From NCBI GenBank assembly GCA_963832875.1, contig CAWHWB010000012.1:62001-126000 (forward strand): DNA of 64,000 nucleotides, written 5' to 3'. The position numbers and the translations under genes are program-made. Origin of the DNA: AP-15 sp963832875. GTDB lineage: Bacteria; Pseudomonadota; Alphaproteobacteria; ATCC43930; CGMCC-115725. This document shows positions 33,936 through 42,241 of the stretch, one piece after another. The notes beneath the pieces are model-generated. The model had not been told where the DNA came from. It did no database searches and saw only the letters and a program-made list of their open reading frames with translations. Each line of letters opens with the position of its first letter. The stretch's first letter is position 1.

Positions 33936-35135
33936 ATGCCGGGTCCGCTCTCTGGGTACCGAATCGTCGATCTGACCTCCAACGTCTCGGGGCCGTTGGC
34001 GACGATGATCCTCGGCGACCAGGGCGCCGACGTGATCAAAGTCGAGGCCCCGGACGGCGGCGACGCCACCCGTGCCGGCGGCCACCGGCGAGCCGGGTTT
34101 ACCGCCTCGTTCCTGAATAACAACCGCAACAAGCGCTCGATCGTCCTCGACCTGAAAAAGCCGGCGGCGGTGCAGGCGTTGCTGCGGCTCGCCGCCGGAG
34201 CCGACGTGTTCGTGCAGAATTTCCGCCCAGGGGTCGCCGAGCGGCTCGGCGTCGGCGAGGACGCGGTCCGCGCGGTCGCGCCAGAAATCGTCTATGTCTC
34301 GATAAGCGGCTTTGGCGAAAAAGGGCCCTATGCGGCAAAGCCGGCCTACGACCCGGTGATCCAGGGCTTCTCCGGGCTGGCGACGGTGCAGGCCGGCTCC
34401 GACGAGGCACGCCCGCGGCTGCTGCGCACCATCCTGCCCGACAAATTGACCGCGATCACCGCCTCGCAGGCGATCACCGCGGCCCTTCTTGCACGCGAGC
34501 GCACCGGCGAGGGGCAGCATGTCCGATTGTCGATGCTGGAAGCGGTGCTGGCATTTTTGTGGGCCTCGGACATGGGCAGCCAGACCTTTGTCGGCGATGA
34601 ACCCCCGCGGCAGGAGGCCGCCAGCGCGCTCGACCTGATCTACGACACGGCGGACGGCTACATGACCGTGGCGGCGCTGACCGACCGGCAATGGGCCGGC
34701 TTGGCGCGGGCGGCCGAGCACCCGGAATGGGTCGAAGACGAGCGGTTCAAGACTCCCGCGCTGCGCCAGCAGAACATCGATGCGCGGCTGGAGCTGACAC
34801 AGGAGGCGTTGCTGACTCGCCCGGTCTCGGAGTGGCTCGAACGGCTGACCGCGGCGCAGGTGCCCTGCGGGCCGGTGCTGACCCGCAACCAGGTGATCCG
34901 GCATCCGCAGGTCGAGGCGTTGGGGCTGGTCGTCGAGACCGAGCATGAGCAGGCCGGGCATCTGCGCCAGGCGCGGGCGGCGGCGCGGTTTTCACGGACG
35001 CCGACGGAGATCCGCCGCGGCGCCCCGGGCCTCGGCGAGCACACGCGAGAGGTTCTGGCGGGGCTCGGCTATACGCCGGCGGAAATCGCGACCTTCGTCG
35101 GCTCGGGCATGCCGGCCGCGGCGGAAGGCGATTGA
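33936..35135 (+). CDS. CaiB/BaiF family (class III) CoA-transferase
   Basis: A 399-residue class III CoA-transferase. MPGPLSGYRIVDLTSNVSGP opens the protein, and DQGADVIKVEAPDGGD, FLNNNRNKRSIVLDLK, VFVQNFRPGVAERLG and SISGFGEKGPYAAKPAYD, which holds the catalytic Asp, are the family marks. It moves CoA between carboxylic acids. The ATG at 33936 has a GAAAGG ribosome binding site; the ATG at 33885 gives an unlike N-terminal extension. The GST gene starts directly after it, so the two form a probable operon. Confidence 0.9.
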   Translation: MPGPLSGYRIVDLTSNVSGPLATMILGDQGADVIKVEAPDGGDATRAGGHRRAGFTASFLNNNRNKRSIVLDLKKPAAVQALLRLAAGADVFVQNFRPGVAERLGVGEDAVRAVAPEIVYVSISGFGEKGPYAAKPAYDPVIQGFSGLATVQAGSDEARPRLLRTILPDKLTAITASQAITAALLARERTGEGQHVRLSMLEAVLAFLWASDMGSQTFVGDEPPRQEAASALDLIYDTADGYMTVAALTDRQWAGLARAAEHPEWVEDERFKTPALRQQNIDARLELTQEALLTRPVSEWLERLTAAQVPCGPVLTRNQVIRHPQVEALGLVVETEHEQAGHLRQARAAARFSRTPTEIRRGAPGLGEHTREVLAGLGYTPAEIATFVGSGMPAAAEGD

Positions 35136-35137
35136 TC

Positions 35138-35848
35138 ATGATCGACTTTTATTACTGGCCGACGCCGAACGGCTGGAAAGTCGCGATCATGCTCGAAGAA
35201 TGCGGCCTCGAATACCGCATGGTTCCGGTCAATATCGGCCGCGGCGACCAGTTCACGCCCGAGTTCCTTGAGATCAGCCCGAACAACCGGATGCCGGCGA
35301 TCGTCGACCATGACGAGCCAGCGGTTTTTGGTGGCGGCCCGATGGCGGTGTTCGAATCGGGCGCGATCCTGGTCCACCTCGCCGAAAAGGCCGGGCGGTT
35401 CATGCCGCAGAGCCGGCGCGGGCGCAAAGAAACCTTGGAATGGCTGTTCTGGCAGGTCGGCAATCTCGGCCCGATGGCCGGCCAGCTCAGCCATTTCGTC
35501 AACTACGCGCAAGGCGAGCACCCGTATTCCCATAAGCGTTACGCCGATGAGTACAACCGCTGCCTCGGCGTGATCGAGCGGCGGCTCGAAGGGCGCGAAT
35601 TCATCGTCGACGACTACTCGATCGCCGACATGGCGTCGTGGCCGTGGGTGCTGATTTCGAAGCCGCTGGGCCAGCCGCTCGACGAGTTTCCGAACGTCGC
35701 GCGCTGGCGCGAGGCGATCAAGCGGCGTCCCGCCGTGCAGCGGGGGGTGGATCTGGGCAAGGAGCTGCGCCGCCGGGCGCCGCCGACCGAAGCCGAACGA
35801 CGCATACTGTTCAGCCAAACCGCTCAAAGCGCGCCGAAGGCGCGTTAG
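35138..35848 (+). CDS. Glutathione S-transferase family protein
   Basis: A GST of about 236 residues with the thioredoxin-like domain FYYWPTPNGWKVAIMLEECG, the SPNNRMPAIVDHD loop and FESGAILVHLAEKAGR. The helical domain carries FIVDDYSIADMASWPW. It is close in layout to the GST at 11139-11765 (Ure2p/YghU-like). It begins 2 bases after the CoA-transferase stop. Together they may act on an electrophilic or CoA-linked substrate, but nothing shows this directly. Confidence 0.87.
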   Translation: MIDFYYWPTPNGWKVAIMLEECGLEYRMVPVNIGRGDQFTPEFLEISPNNRMPAIVDHDEPAVFGGGPMAVFESGAILVHLAEKAGRFMPQSRRGRKETLEWLFWQVGNLGPMAGQLSHFVNYAQGEHPYSHKRYADEYNRCLGVIERRLEGREFIVDDYSIADMASWPWVLISKPLGQPLDEFPNVARWREAIKRRPAVQRGVDLGKELRRRAPPTEAERRILFSQTAQSAPKAR

Positions 35849-35984
35849 TCTAGTATAAAGGCTCGACTTAGACATAGCGCAGCTGTTCCGCGGATAGGCT
35901 TCGTCCGGCAATGACCTGGATCAAAGCCATCGACTGCATCTTTTCCTAATCGACGATGGTCGGCGTATCACCGATGAGCTTCAG

Positions 35985-37205
35985 ATGTACCAGAACGCCG
36001 CGATCCTCGCCGCCTTTCTGCTGATCTACAGCGCGGTTGCCGGCCGGATTGAACGATCGTGGCTGAGTGGACCGATCGTGTTCACAGCCGCGGGCCTGCT
36101 GCTCGGGCCGTTCGGGCTCGGGTTTGTGCGCCTCAACCTCGGTGCCGAGGGGTTGCGCACCCTCGCGGAGCTGACGCTCGCGATGGTGCTGTTTACCGAC
36201 GCCGCCAACGCGGATTTCGACATCGTCAGGCGCAACATCGGGGTCCCCGAGAGGCTGCTGCTGATCGGCTTGCCTTTGACGATCATCCTCGGTTTTCTGG
36301 CCGCGATGGTTCTGCTCCCCGGCATTGCCCCGCTCGAAATGGCGCTGCTCGCCGCGATGCTGGCGCCAACAGACGCGGCACTCGGCAAACCGGTCGTCAG
36401 CAATCGAGCCGTCCCAGGAGTGATGCGCGAGGCGCTCAACATCGAGAGCGGGCTCAATGACGGGATCTGCGTGCCGATCGTCGTATTGCTATTGGGGCTC
36501 GCCGTCGGCACTCAGCTCGAACATGCGACGATGGTCCACGCCATCCGAGTGGTCGCCGAGGAGCTGGGGATTGGGCTCGCGGTCGGTCTCGTCCTGACTT
36601 GGTTGACCGTTCGTATGCTGCATTTTGCGGCAGCGAAGGGTTGGATCAGCGAGCATTGGGAGGAAGTCCCGATCGTCGCCTTGGCCGCCGCCTGCTTTGC
36701 CGCCGCGCAGGCAATTGGGGGCAGCGGCTTTATCGCCTGCTTTGTCGGCGGCTTGCTATTGAGCCGATTGCGCCCGGCGCACAAACAGGAACTGCTGCGC
36801 GGCGCCGTCGGCACCGGAGAGGCGCTGGCACTATTGACCTGGGTCGCGTTCGGGGTCGGCGCATTTGCCCAGATCATCCCCCGGCTCGGTTGGGCGGCGC
36901 TCGCTTACGCGGTGCTGAGCCTGACCGTGATCCGCATGGTTCCGGTGGTCCTATGCCTCGCCGGCACCGGGATGCGGCTTGTTGACAAATTGTTTGTCGC
37001 CTGGTTCGGTCCGCGCGGCCTCGCCACGATCGTGTTCGGAGTCATCGTCGTTGGCGAAAAGCTTCCGGGGAACGATACCATCATCGCCGTGGCCGGTGGT
37101 ACTGTACTGATGAGCGTTATCGCCCATGGCATCAGCGCCAACCCGCTGGTCAACGCGATCGCCCGCCGCCCAGCCGAAGCGCCCGCCGCGCGCAAAAGTG
37201 GGTGA
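35985..37205 (+). CDS. CPA1-type cation:proton antiporter (NhaP-like)
   Basis: A 406-residue antiporter with about 12 membrane segments, exchanging Na+ or K+ for H+. The acidic core residues are in MLAPTDAALGKPVV and NIESGLNDGICVPIVVLL. GPRGLATIVFGVIVV, a conserved CPA1 segment, lies near the C-terminus. It has no long cytosolic tail. Start ATG 35985. Ion specificity cannot be read. Confidence 0.88.
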   Translation: MYQNAAILAAFLLIYSAVAGRIERSWLSGPIVFTAAGLLLGPFGLGFVRLNLGAEGLRTLAELTLAMVLFTDAANADFDIVRRNIGVPERLLLIGLPLTIILGFLAAMVLLPGIAPLEMALLAAMLAPTDAALGKPVVSNRAVPGVMREALNIESGLNDGICVPIVVLLLGLAVGTQLEHATMVHAIRVVAEELGIGLAVGLVLTWLTVRMLHFAAAKGWISEHWEEVPIVALAAACFAAAQAIGGSGFIACFVGGLLLSRLRPAHKQELLRGAVGTGEALALLTWVAFGVGAFAQIIPRLGWAALAYAVLSLTVIRMVPVVLCLAGTGMRLVDKLFVAWFGPRGLATIVFGVIVVGEKLPGNDTIIAVAGGTVLMSVIAHGISANPLVNAIARRPAEAPAARKSG

Positions 37206-37355
37206 GTGTCCAAGCCTTATGTGGTGAGGCGAACAACCATACCGTCAGCCCCAGAACTCAATGATAAACCCTGGCGTCTCGCGTGCAATTGCAAATAGAC
37301 GTCGTTCGAATCTCGCAACCACATCCGGCGCTTGCCCTGCCGTGCGTATGGTCGT

Positions 37356-38519
37356 TTAGCCGGACGGCTGGGAGGCGCCCCGCGCGGTCGCGGTAATCTT
37401 CGTGACAAGCGACTGCACAACCGGCGATGCGGTCAGCGCCCCGGCGACCCGATGCGCCATGGCGATACTGCCGGCATCGGTAAAATGAACCAAATCCACA
37501 TAATGGTGCGCGTCTGGAGGGATCGCATCTTCGTCCCCGACGAGCACGGTTCCATATGATTTGGCCACCTCGCGAATCACTTGATTATATTGTGCATAAC
37601 CGGTAAGCAAATCGGCGAGGGTCATATAGGGCATGTAATAAAGGGCGGTGGCGGCCGCTTCCCGACGTTCCTCGGGTGTGTCTCCGGGACGCAGGCGGGC
37701 TGAGAACGTCACGGTGACGACAACCTTTGCGGCCTTTTGGCTGGCGACGACGAGATGTTCGTAATCCTGGCGGAATTCGGCATCGAGACGGCCCATGTCG
37801 AGCTTGATCTTGCCGGACGTGTTCGTCGCCTCGCGCTGCAGACGCATGACTTCGAGGTTCTTGCCGATCAGGTAGGCGAGCAGCGAGTGCCGGCTCAGCC
37901 AGCCCATATTCTCCTCTTGCCCATGCGGGGCAATGCCTTGGGCTTGGGCCAGCCGATAAGCGTCTGCGCTCAGATCGTTGGTCGCATGATAAATAACGAT
38001 CATATCCGGCTTGAATTGCGCGACCTGCAGCTCCAGTCGGCGCAGCGACGATTGAGTGGTGTAGCCGGGAACAGCGGCGTTGATGTAATCGAGGTCCAGT
38101 GCTGGCCAATGCCGATGAAGAGCTTTCACGACCAGCGCCGGCCAAGTCATAGCGTTGCTGCTGACTTCGGCGCAGTAGGTCGTCGAGGCGCCAAGAAAAG
38201 CGATACGCAACCGTCCCGGCGGCTTTTCCCTGGGGATCTCCGGGCTGCGGAAGCCGAAGGAGTTGATGCGGATCGGGCCAAATTGGCTGTTGGGGATCGG
38301 GATGCGCAGTCCGGTAGCCGGGTCGATTTCATAAGTTTGGTCGACCCCCCAAAACGTTCCGCCGTGTTTTATCTCGCTGCGGATACGGACCGCGGCTTCT
38401 GCGGCCAGCAGCAGCAGCACGCAGATCGCCAGCACCGTCGTCGCGAGCACCGCCCCGCGCTGCCAGGCCGACAGTCGGTCAAAGCGGTTCGGCGGGCCCG
38501 GGTTGCGCATCGGGGGCAT
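37356..38519 (-). CDS. Membrane-anchored SGNH/GDSL-type hydrolase-like protein
   Basis: A 387-residue protein with one N-terminal membrane helix (about residues 20-44) and an SGNH-like domain outside. Block I is IAFLGASTTYCAEV, an Asn-containing block appears as IVIYHATNDLSAD and the catalytic pair as DLVHFTDAGSIAMA (Asp and His). The frame remains open far upstream through the carbamoyltransferase, but ATG 38519 lies 11 bases after that gene's stop. Such proteins often add or remove acyl groups on cell-surface glycans. Last gene of the sxtJ operon. Confidence 0.8.
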   Translation of the reverse strand: MPPMRNPGPPNRFDRLSAWQRGAVLATTVLAICVLLLLAAEAAVRIRSEIKHGGTFWGVDQTYEIDPATGLRIPIPNSQFGPIRINSFGFRSPEIPREKPPGRLRIAFLGASTTYCAEVSSNAMTWPALVVKALHRHWPALDLDYINAAVPGYTTQSSLRRLELQVAQFKPDMIVIYHATNDLSADAYRLAQAQGIAPHGQEENMGWLSRHSLLAYLIGKNLEVMRLQREATNTSGKIKLDMGRLDAEFRQDYEHLVVASQKAAKVVVTVTFSARLRPGDTPEERREAAATALYYMPYMTLADLLTGYAQYNQVIREVAKSYGTVLVGDEDAIPPDAHHYVDLVHFTDAGSIAMAHRVAGALTASPVVQSLVTKITATARGASQPSG

Positions 38520-38530
38520 AGCCGCCGGGC

Positions 38531-40366
38531 TCAGTCTGGGTCGAACCGGTCGCGATAGTCGAGGCGCAGCGCCGGGTCCTGGTCTTCCTTGCGCAGGAAA
38601 CAGTTGCCGGCGACGAGCACGTCGATCTCGCTGCCCATGAAGCAGCGGAACGCATCCTCCGGGGTGCACACGATCGGCTCGCCACGCACGTTGAAGCTGG
38701 TGTTGACCAGGACCGGGCAACCGGTCAGCGCCTTGAACCGGGTCAAGAGCGCGTGGTAGCGCGGATTGGTCTCGCGGTGGACGGTTTGGATCCGGGCCGA
38801 GTAATCGACGTGGGTGACCGCCGGGATCTCCGAGCGCGGCACGTTCAATTTGTCGATGCCAAAGAGGTTGCGCTCGGTTTCGCTCATTTCGCGGCGCCGC
38901 CGATCGACGACGTCGGCGACCATCAGCATATAGGGGCTGTCGGTGTCGAGCTCGAACCACTCGGCCACGTCCTCGCGCAATACCGAGGGGGCAAACGGGC
39001 GGAAGCTTTCGCGATATTTGACTTTGAGGTTGAGGGTACGCTGCATCGAGGGGCTGCGCGCATCGGCCAGGATCGAGCGCGCGCCGAGCGCCCGCGGGCC
39101 GAATTCCATGCGACCTTGAAACCAGCCGACGGCGCTCTCCGCCGCGAGCGCGGACGCGGTGCGCTCGATGACCTCGTCGTCGCCGAGTTCCGCGAAAACC
39201 GCCCCGGCTGCGATCAGCCGCTGCCGGATCTCGCCGTCCGCGAAGGCGGGGCCGAGATAGCTTCCGGACATGCCGTCGAGCTCGTTGGAGAGATGGCGCG
39301 GCTGGTCGAGTTCGAGATGGTAGGCGGCGAGTGCCGCACCGAGCGAGCCGCCGGCATCGCCGGCTGCGGGCTGCACCCAGATATTGTCGAAATGGCTGTC
39401 GCGCAGCACCTTCCCGTTGGCGACGCAGTTGAGCGCCACCCCGCCGGCAAGACACAGATTGCGCGCGCCGGTCTCGACCGCCAGCGCTCGGGTCAGCCGC
39501 AGGATCGCCTCTTCGGTGACGCTCTGGATCGAGGCCGCGAGATCCATGTGCACCGGCTCGAGCCATTCCTCCGGCGTTCTCGCCGGCACCCCGAACAATT
39601 CGGCAAAGCGCTCGTTGGTCATCCGCAAACCGGTGCAGTAGTCGAAATACTCCTGGTTGAGGCGAAAACTGCCGTCTTCCTTTAGATCGATCAGATGATC
39701 GAGAATGGTCTGGGCAAAGCGCGGCTCTCCATAGGGCGCGAGCCCCATGACCTTGTACTCGCCCGAATTGACCCGGAAGCCGGTGAAATAGGTAAAGGCC
39801 GAGTAGAGCAGACCCAACGAGTGCGGAAAATGGATCTCCTTCAGCATCGTGATCCGGTTGCCGCGGCCGACCCCTGCCGAGGTCGTGGCCCATTCGCCGA
39901 CCCCGTCCATGGTCAGAATAACCGCGTCCTCGTACGGGGACGGGAAAAAGGCCGAGGCGGCATGGCTCAAATGGTGCTCGGAAAACAGCAGCCGGTTCTG
40001 CCAGTCGAAGCCGGGCGCCATCTCCTTCAGCTTGTCGCTGAGCTTGCGTTTCTGAAAGAGCTTGTCCTTGAGCCACAGCGGCATCGCCATGCGGAACGAG
40101 CGGAACCCGTGCGGTGCGAAGGCCAGATAGGTCTCGAGCAGGCGCTCGAACTTTAAGAACGGCTTGTCGTAAAAGGCGACGCGGTCGACCTCGCCGAGAC
40201 CGATGCCGGCTTCGGCCAAGCAATAGGCGATAGCGTTCTGGGGATACCGACTGTCGAATTTCCGGCGGGTGAACCGCTCCTCCTGCGCCGCCGCGACGAC
40301 CCGGCCGTCCTCGATCAGCGCCGCGGCGCCGTCATGATAAAACGCCGAAATGCCGAGGATGCGCAT
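38531..40366 (-). CDS. Carbamoyltransferase, NodU/CmcH family
   Basis: An enzyme of about 611 residues like TobZ/NodU that carbamoylates hydroxyl groups, using carbamoyl phosphate and ATP through a carbamoyl-adenylate. It opens MRILGISAFYHDGAAAL; EHHLSHAASAFFPSPYEDA carries the metal-binding His and VILTMDGVGEWATTS follows. Later come LAGGVALNCVANGKVLRD, GRMEFGPRALGARSILAD and VLVNTSFNVRGEPIVCTP of the YrdC-like C-terminal part. It follows the methyltransferase after 16 bases. In this operon a glycan or lipid is the likely acceptor. Confidence 0.92.
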   Translation of the reverse strand: MRILGISAFYHDGAAALIEDGRVVAAAQEERFTRRKFDSRYPQNAIAYCLAEAGIGLGEVDRVAFYDKPFLKFERLLETYLAFAPHGFRSFRMAMPLWLKDKLFQKRKLSDKLKEMAPGFDWQNRLLFSEHHLSHAASAFFPSPYEDAVILTMDGVGEWATTSAGVGRGNRITMLKEIHFPHSLGLLYSAFTYFTGFRVNSGEYKVMGLAPYGEPRFAQTILDHLIDLKEDGSFRLNQEYFDYCTGLRMTNERFAELFGVPARTPEEWLEPVHMDLAASIQSVTEEAILRLTRALAVETGARNLCLAGGVALNCVANGKVLRDSHFDNIWVQPAAGDAGGSLGAALAAYHLELDQPRHLSNELDGMSGSYLGPAFADGEIRQRLIAAGAVFAELGDDEVIERTASALAAESAVGWFQGRMEFGPRALGARSILADARSPSMQRTLNLKVKYRESFRPFAPSVLREDVAEWFELDTDSPYMLMVADVVDRRRREMSETERNLFGIDKLNVPRSEIPAVTHVDYSARIQTVHRETNPRYHALLTRFKALTGCPVLVNTSFNVRGEPIVCTPEDAFRCFMGSEIDVLVAGNCFLRKEDQDPALRLDYRDRFDPD

Positions 40367-40382
40367 CAACTTCTCCGAACCT

Positions 40383-41429
40383 TCAGGGGCGCTTGCGCCC
40401 GATCATGATGAACAGCCCGCCGTCCCGGCCGCCGGTCAGCAGCATCTGCAGCTGGGCCGCGATCCGCTCTGTCCGGGTTCCCCGAGGATGCGGTTCGAAC
40501 AGTCGGGCAGAAGTTGAAAAGGGGCTGCCGTCGGCCGCCGGAATGGATGACAGGAAGTCGACCCCGCCGCCATCGAACCAGCCCAGCACCTCGTCGATCG
40601 AGTGGCGGGTTTCATGGGGATGGCGATACTGGTCGCGAAACCAGGCCTGCCACCGGCCTTCGTTCAGCCGTGCTGAAGTGAGCCGCCGATCGAGGAAATA
40701 GACCGCCGGACCAAATCGTTCGAAAGCCCACCGGCGCCACAGGGTCGGCAGGCGCGCATAGCTGTTGTAGAGACCGATCAAGATCAGGCCGCCGGGCTTG
40801 ACCTTGCGCAGGAGCGCCTCGAAGCCGAGGCGCGCGTCGCCGGTGTGATGCAGCACGCCGTTCGAGATCGCCACATCGAGGCTGCCGTCTCGAAGCGGGG
40901 GCCGGAACAGGTTCATCTGCAAAAAGGCGGCGTTCGCGATCCGATACCTCTCGCGGAAGCCGTTCGCCAGCAGCAAGGAATTGAGGCAGACATCGCCGCC
41001 GATCACCCGGCGCCGCCACGACAGACCGAGAAAGTTCGTCAGCTGGCCGGTTCCGCAGCCGGCTTCGAGCACGATAGCGCCATCGGGGAGCTGTTCGTCG
41101 AGCGCGGCGGCAAACACGCCTTGCCGCGCCTTGCCGATCAAGCTTTCGCGCGATTCGATATCGTCGTAATTGGGGAACGGAGTTTCCTCATAAAAAGCCT
41201 TGACCGTTTCGGTGACGTCGTGATCCGAGATCGCCGCATCGACCGGCGCGAACAGCTTCGGGATGCCGTCATCGACGGGGTAAAGCCGCCCGCCGCCGTC
41301 GGTGAACCAGCCGTCCTGGCCAGGGATCAGAGCCGCCCCGGTGAGGGGACATTGCAGGATGCCGGCGCAGTCGCGCAGCGCGGACGGCGGCGGCGTGCGC
41401 GCCTGGGTCTCGATCCGGACCGAACTCAT
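40383..41429 (-). CDS. SAM-dependent methyltransferase with Trm112-like N-terminal domain
   Basis: A 348-residue class I methyltransferase. The N-terminal 60 residues look like a Trm112-type zinc-ribbon remnant (LQCPLTGAALIPGQDGWFT and YPVDDGIPKLF). SAM-binding motif I is VLEAGCGTGQLTNFL (from about residue 120), followed by DVAISNGVLHHTGD and LLRKVKPGGLILIGLYN. It sits 6 bases after DUF5989 and before the carbamoyltransferase, so it probably modifies the same product. Confidence 0.85.
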   Translation of the reverse strand: MSSVRIETQARTPPPSALRDCAGILQCPLTGAALIPGQDGWFTDGGGRLYPVDDGIPKLFAPVDAAISDHDVTETVKAFYEETPFPNYDDIESRESLIGKARQGVFAAALDEQLPDGAIVLEAGCGTGQLTNFLGLSWRRRVIGGDVCLNSLLLANGFRERYRIANAAFLQMNLFRPPLRDGSLDVAISNGVLHHTGDARLGFEALLRKVKPGGLILIGLYNSYARLPTLWRRWAFERFGPAVYFLDRRLTSARLNEGRWQAWFRDQYRHPHETRHSIDEVLGWFDGGGVDFLSSIPAADGSPFSTSARLFEPHPRGTRTERIAAQLQMLLTGGRDGGLFIMIGRKRP

Positions 41430-41435
41430 GGCCGT

Positions 41436-41588
41436 TCAGAACAGCGTGTAGATAAACGGAGCGATCGCCGAGCCCTCGACCAGCACCACCAGCCCGCCGA
41501 TCAAGCAGACCATCACGATAACCGGCGTCAGCCAGAATTTCTTGCGGCTGCGCAGAAAGATCCACAGCTCCTTTGCAAAGTCGAGCAT
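41436..41588 (-). CDS. DUF5989 family small membrane protein
   Basis: A 50-residue single-helix protein: MLDFAKELWIFLRSRKKFWL, then a hydrophobic segment ending in GSAIAPFIYTLF. This is the DUF5989 signature (LWxFLRxRKKFWL, then SAxAPFIYTLF). It is regularly found beside sxtJ-like and carbamoyltransferase genes, as here, with 8 bases before it and 6 after. Function unknown; probably part of a membrane complex with SxtJ. Confidence 0.85.
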   Translation of the reverse strand: MLDFAKELWIFLRSRKKFWLTPVIVMVCLIGGLVVLVEGSAIAPFIYTLF

Positions 41589-41596
41589 CGGCGCCC

Positions 41597-42061
41597 TCAA
41601 AACTGCCGGGTCATCGAGGTTTGCCGATCGCCTTGTGAGGTGCGGCCAAGCCAGTAGCTCGGGCTGTCGCGTTCGAAGCGGACCCGCAGAGGGTCCTTGC
41701 CGGTCAGACGCATGACGACGCCGACCGGGGTCAGGACGAAAAAGAACAGCAGGCCCATGATGATCGGCGTCGTAACCTTCGACAGCAGCAGCGCCAGGCG
41801 CCGCCAACCGCGGTTGAGCGGGCCGAGCAGTGCCGGCATGAACAGGGCCGCGGCGAGAAACAGCACTGCGATGGCTCCCCAGCCGAACTCGCTGCTCCTG
41901 CCTTTCCACGCGGCAAGCACGGCCGCGGCGCCCGCCAATGCCCCGAACAACAGGCCGAACGACCGGTCCGAAGACCCTGCGGCCGGGCCTTCGCCCTCCA
42001 GCGATTCGTGCCAATTTCCGTCCGGGCCGGTCACAGGTGTGTCTGCCTCATTTGGTTGCAT
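41597..42061 (-). CDS. SxtJ family membrane protein
   Basis: About 154 residues with three to four hydrophobic segments and the family C-terminus PIIMGLLFFFVLTPVGVVMR, GKDPLRVRFERDSPSYW. SxtJ is named after the saxitoxin cluster but most members occur in polysaccharide or carbamoyl-decoration clusters and have no known function. Start ATG 42061 (MQPNEADT). TATAAT just upstream on the same strand (42063-42068) looks like a -10 element and may mean that translation starts further in. First gene of the leftward five-gene operon. Confidence 0.8.
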   Translation of the reverse strand: MQPNEADTPVTGPDGNWHESLEGEGPAAGSSDRSFGLLFGALAGAAAVLAAWKGRSSEFGWGAIAVLFLAAALFMPALLGPLNRGWRRLALLLSKVTTPIIMGLLFFFVLTPVGVVMRLTGKDPLRVRFERDSPSYWLGRTSQGDRQTSMTRQF

Positions 42062-42241
42062 ATTATACGCAAGGCAGCAACAAAGGAACGCGGAAATAAA
42101 GTTAATCCCGGCGCCGTGATACTGCCGCGGGCGCGGTCGTTTGCGTTCGCTGGCGAGTTTCTCCGGCGCGGCGATACTGTTGCGGGCGCGGCGCGGCCAA
42201 GGGCGTTCTCTCGGCACTCGTTTTCCTCTACACCGAGCCCC

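Noticed and set aside
37356..40223. A 955-codon leftward frame that could be read as one giant protein
   Set aside because: Only the last 387 codons are protein-like (SGNH hydrolase); the rest is an Arg/Pro-rich shadow of the carbamoyltransferase gene.
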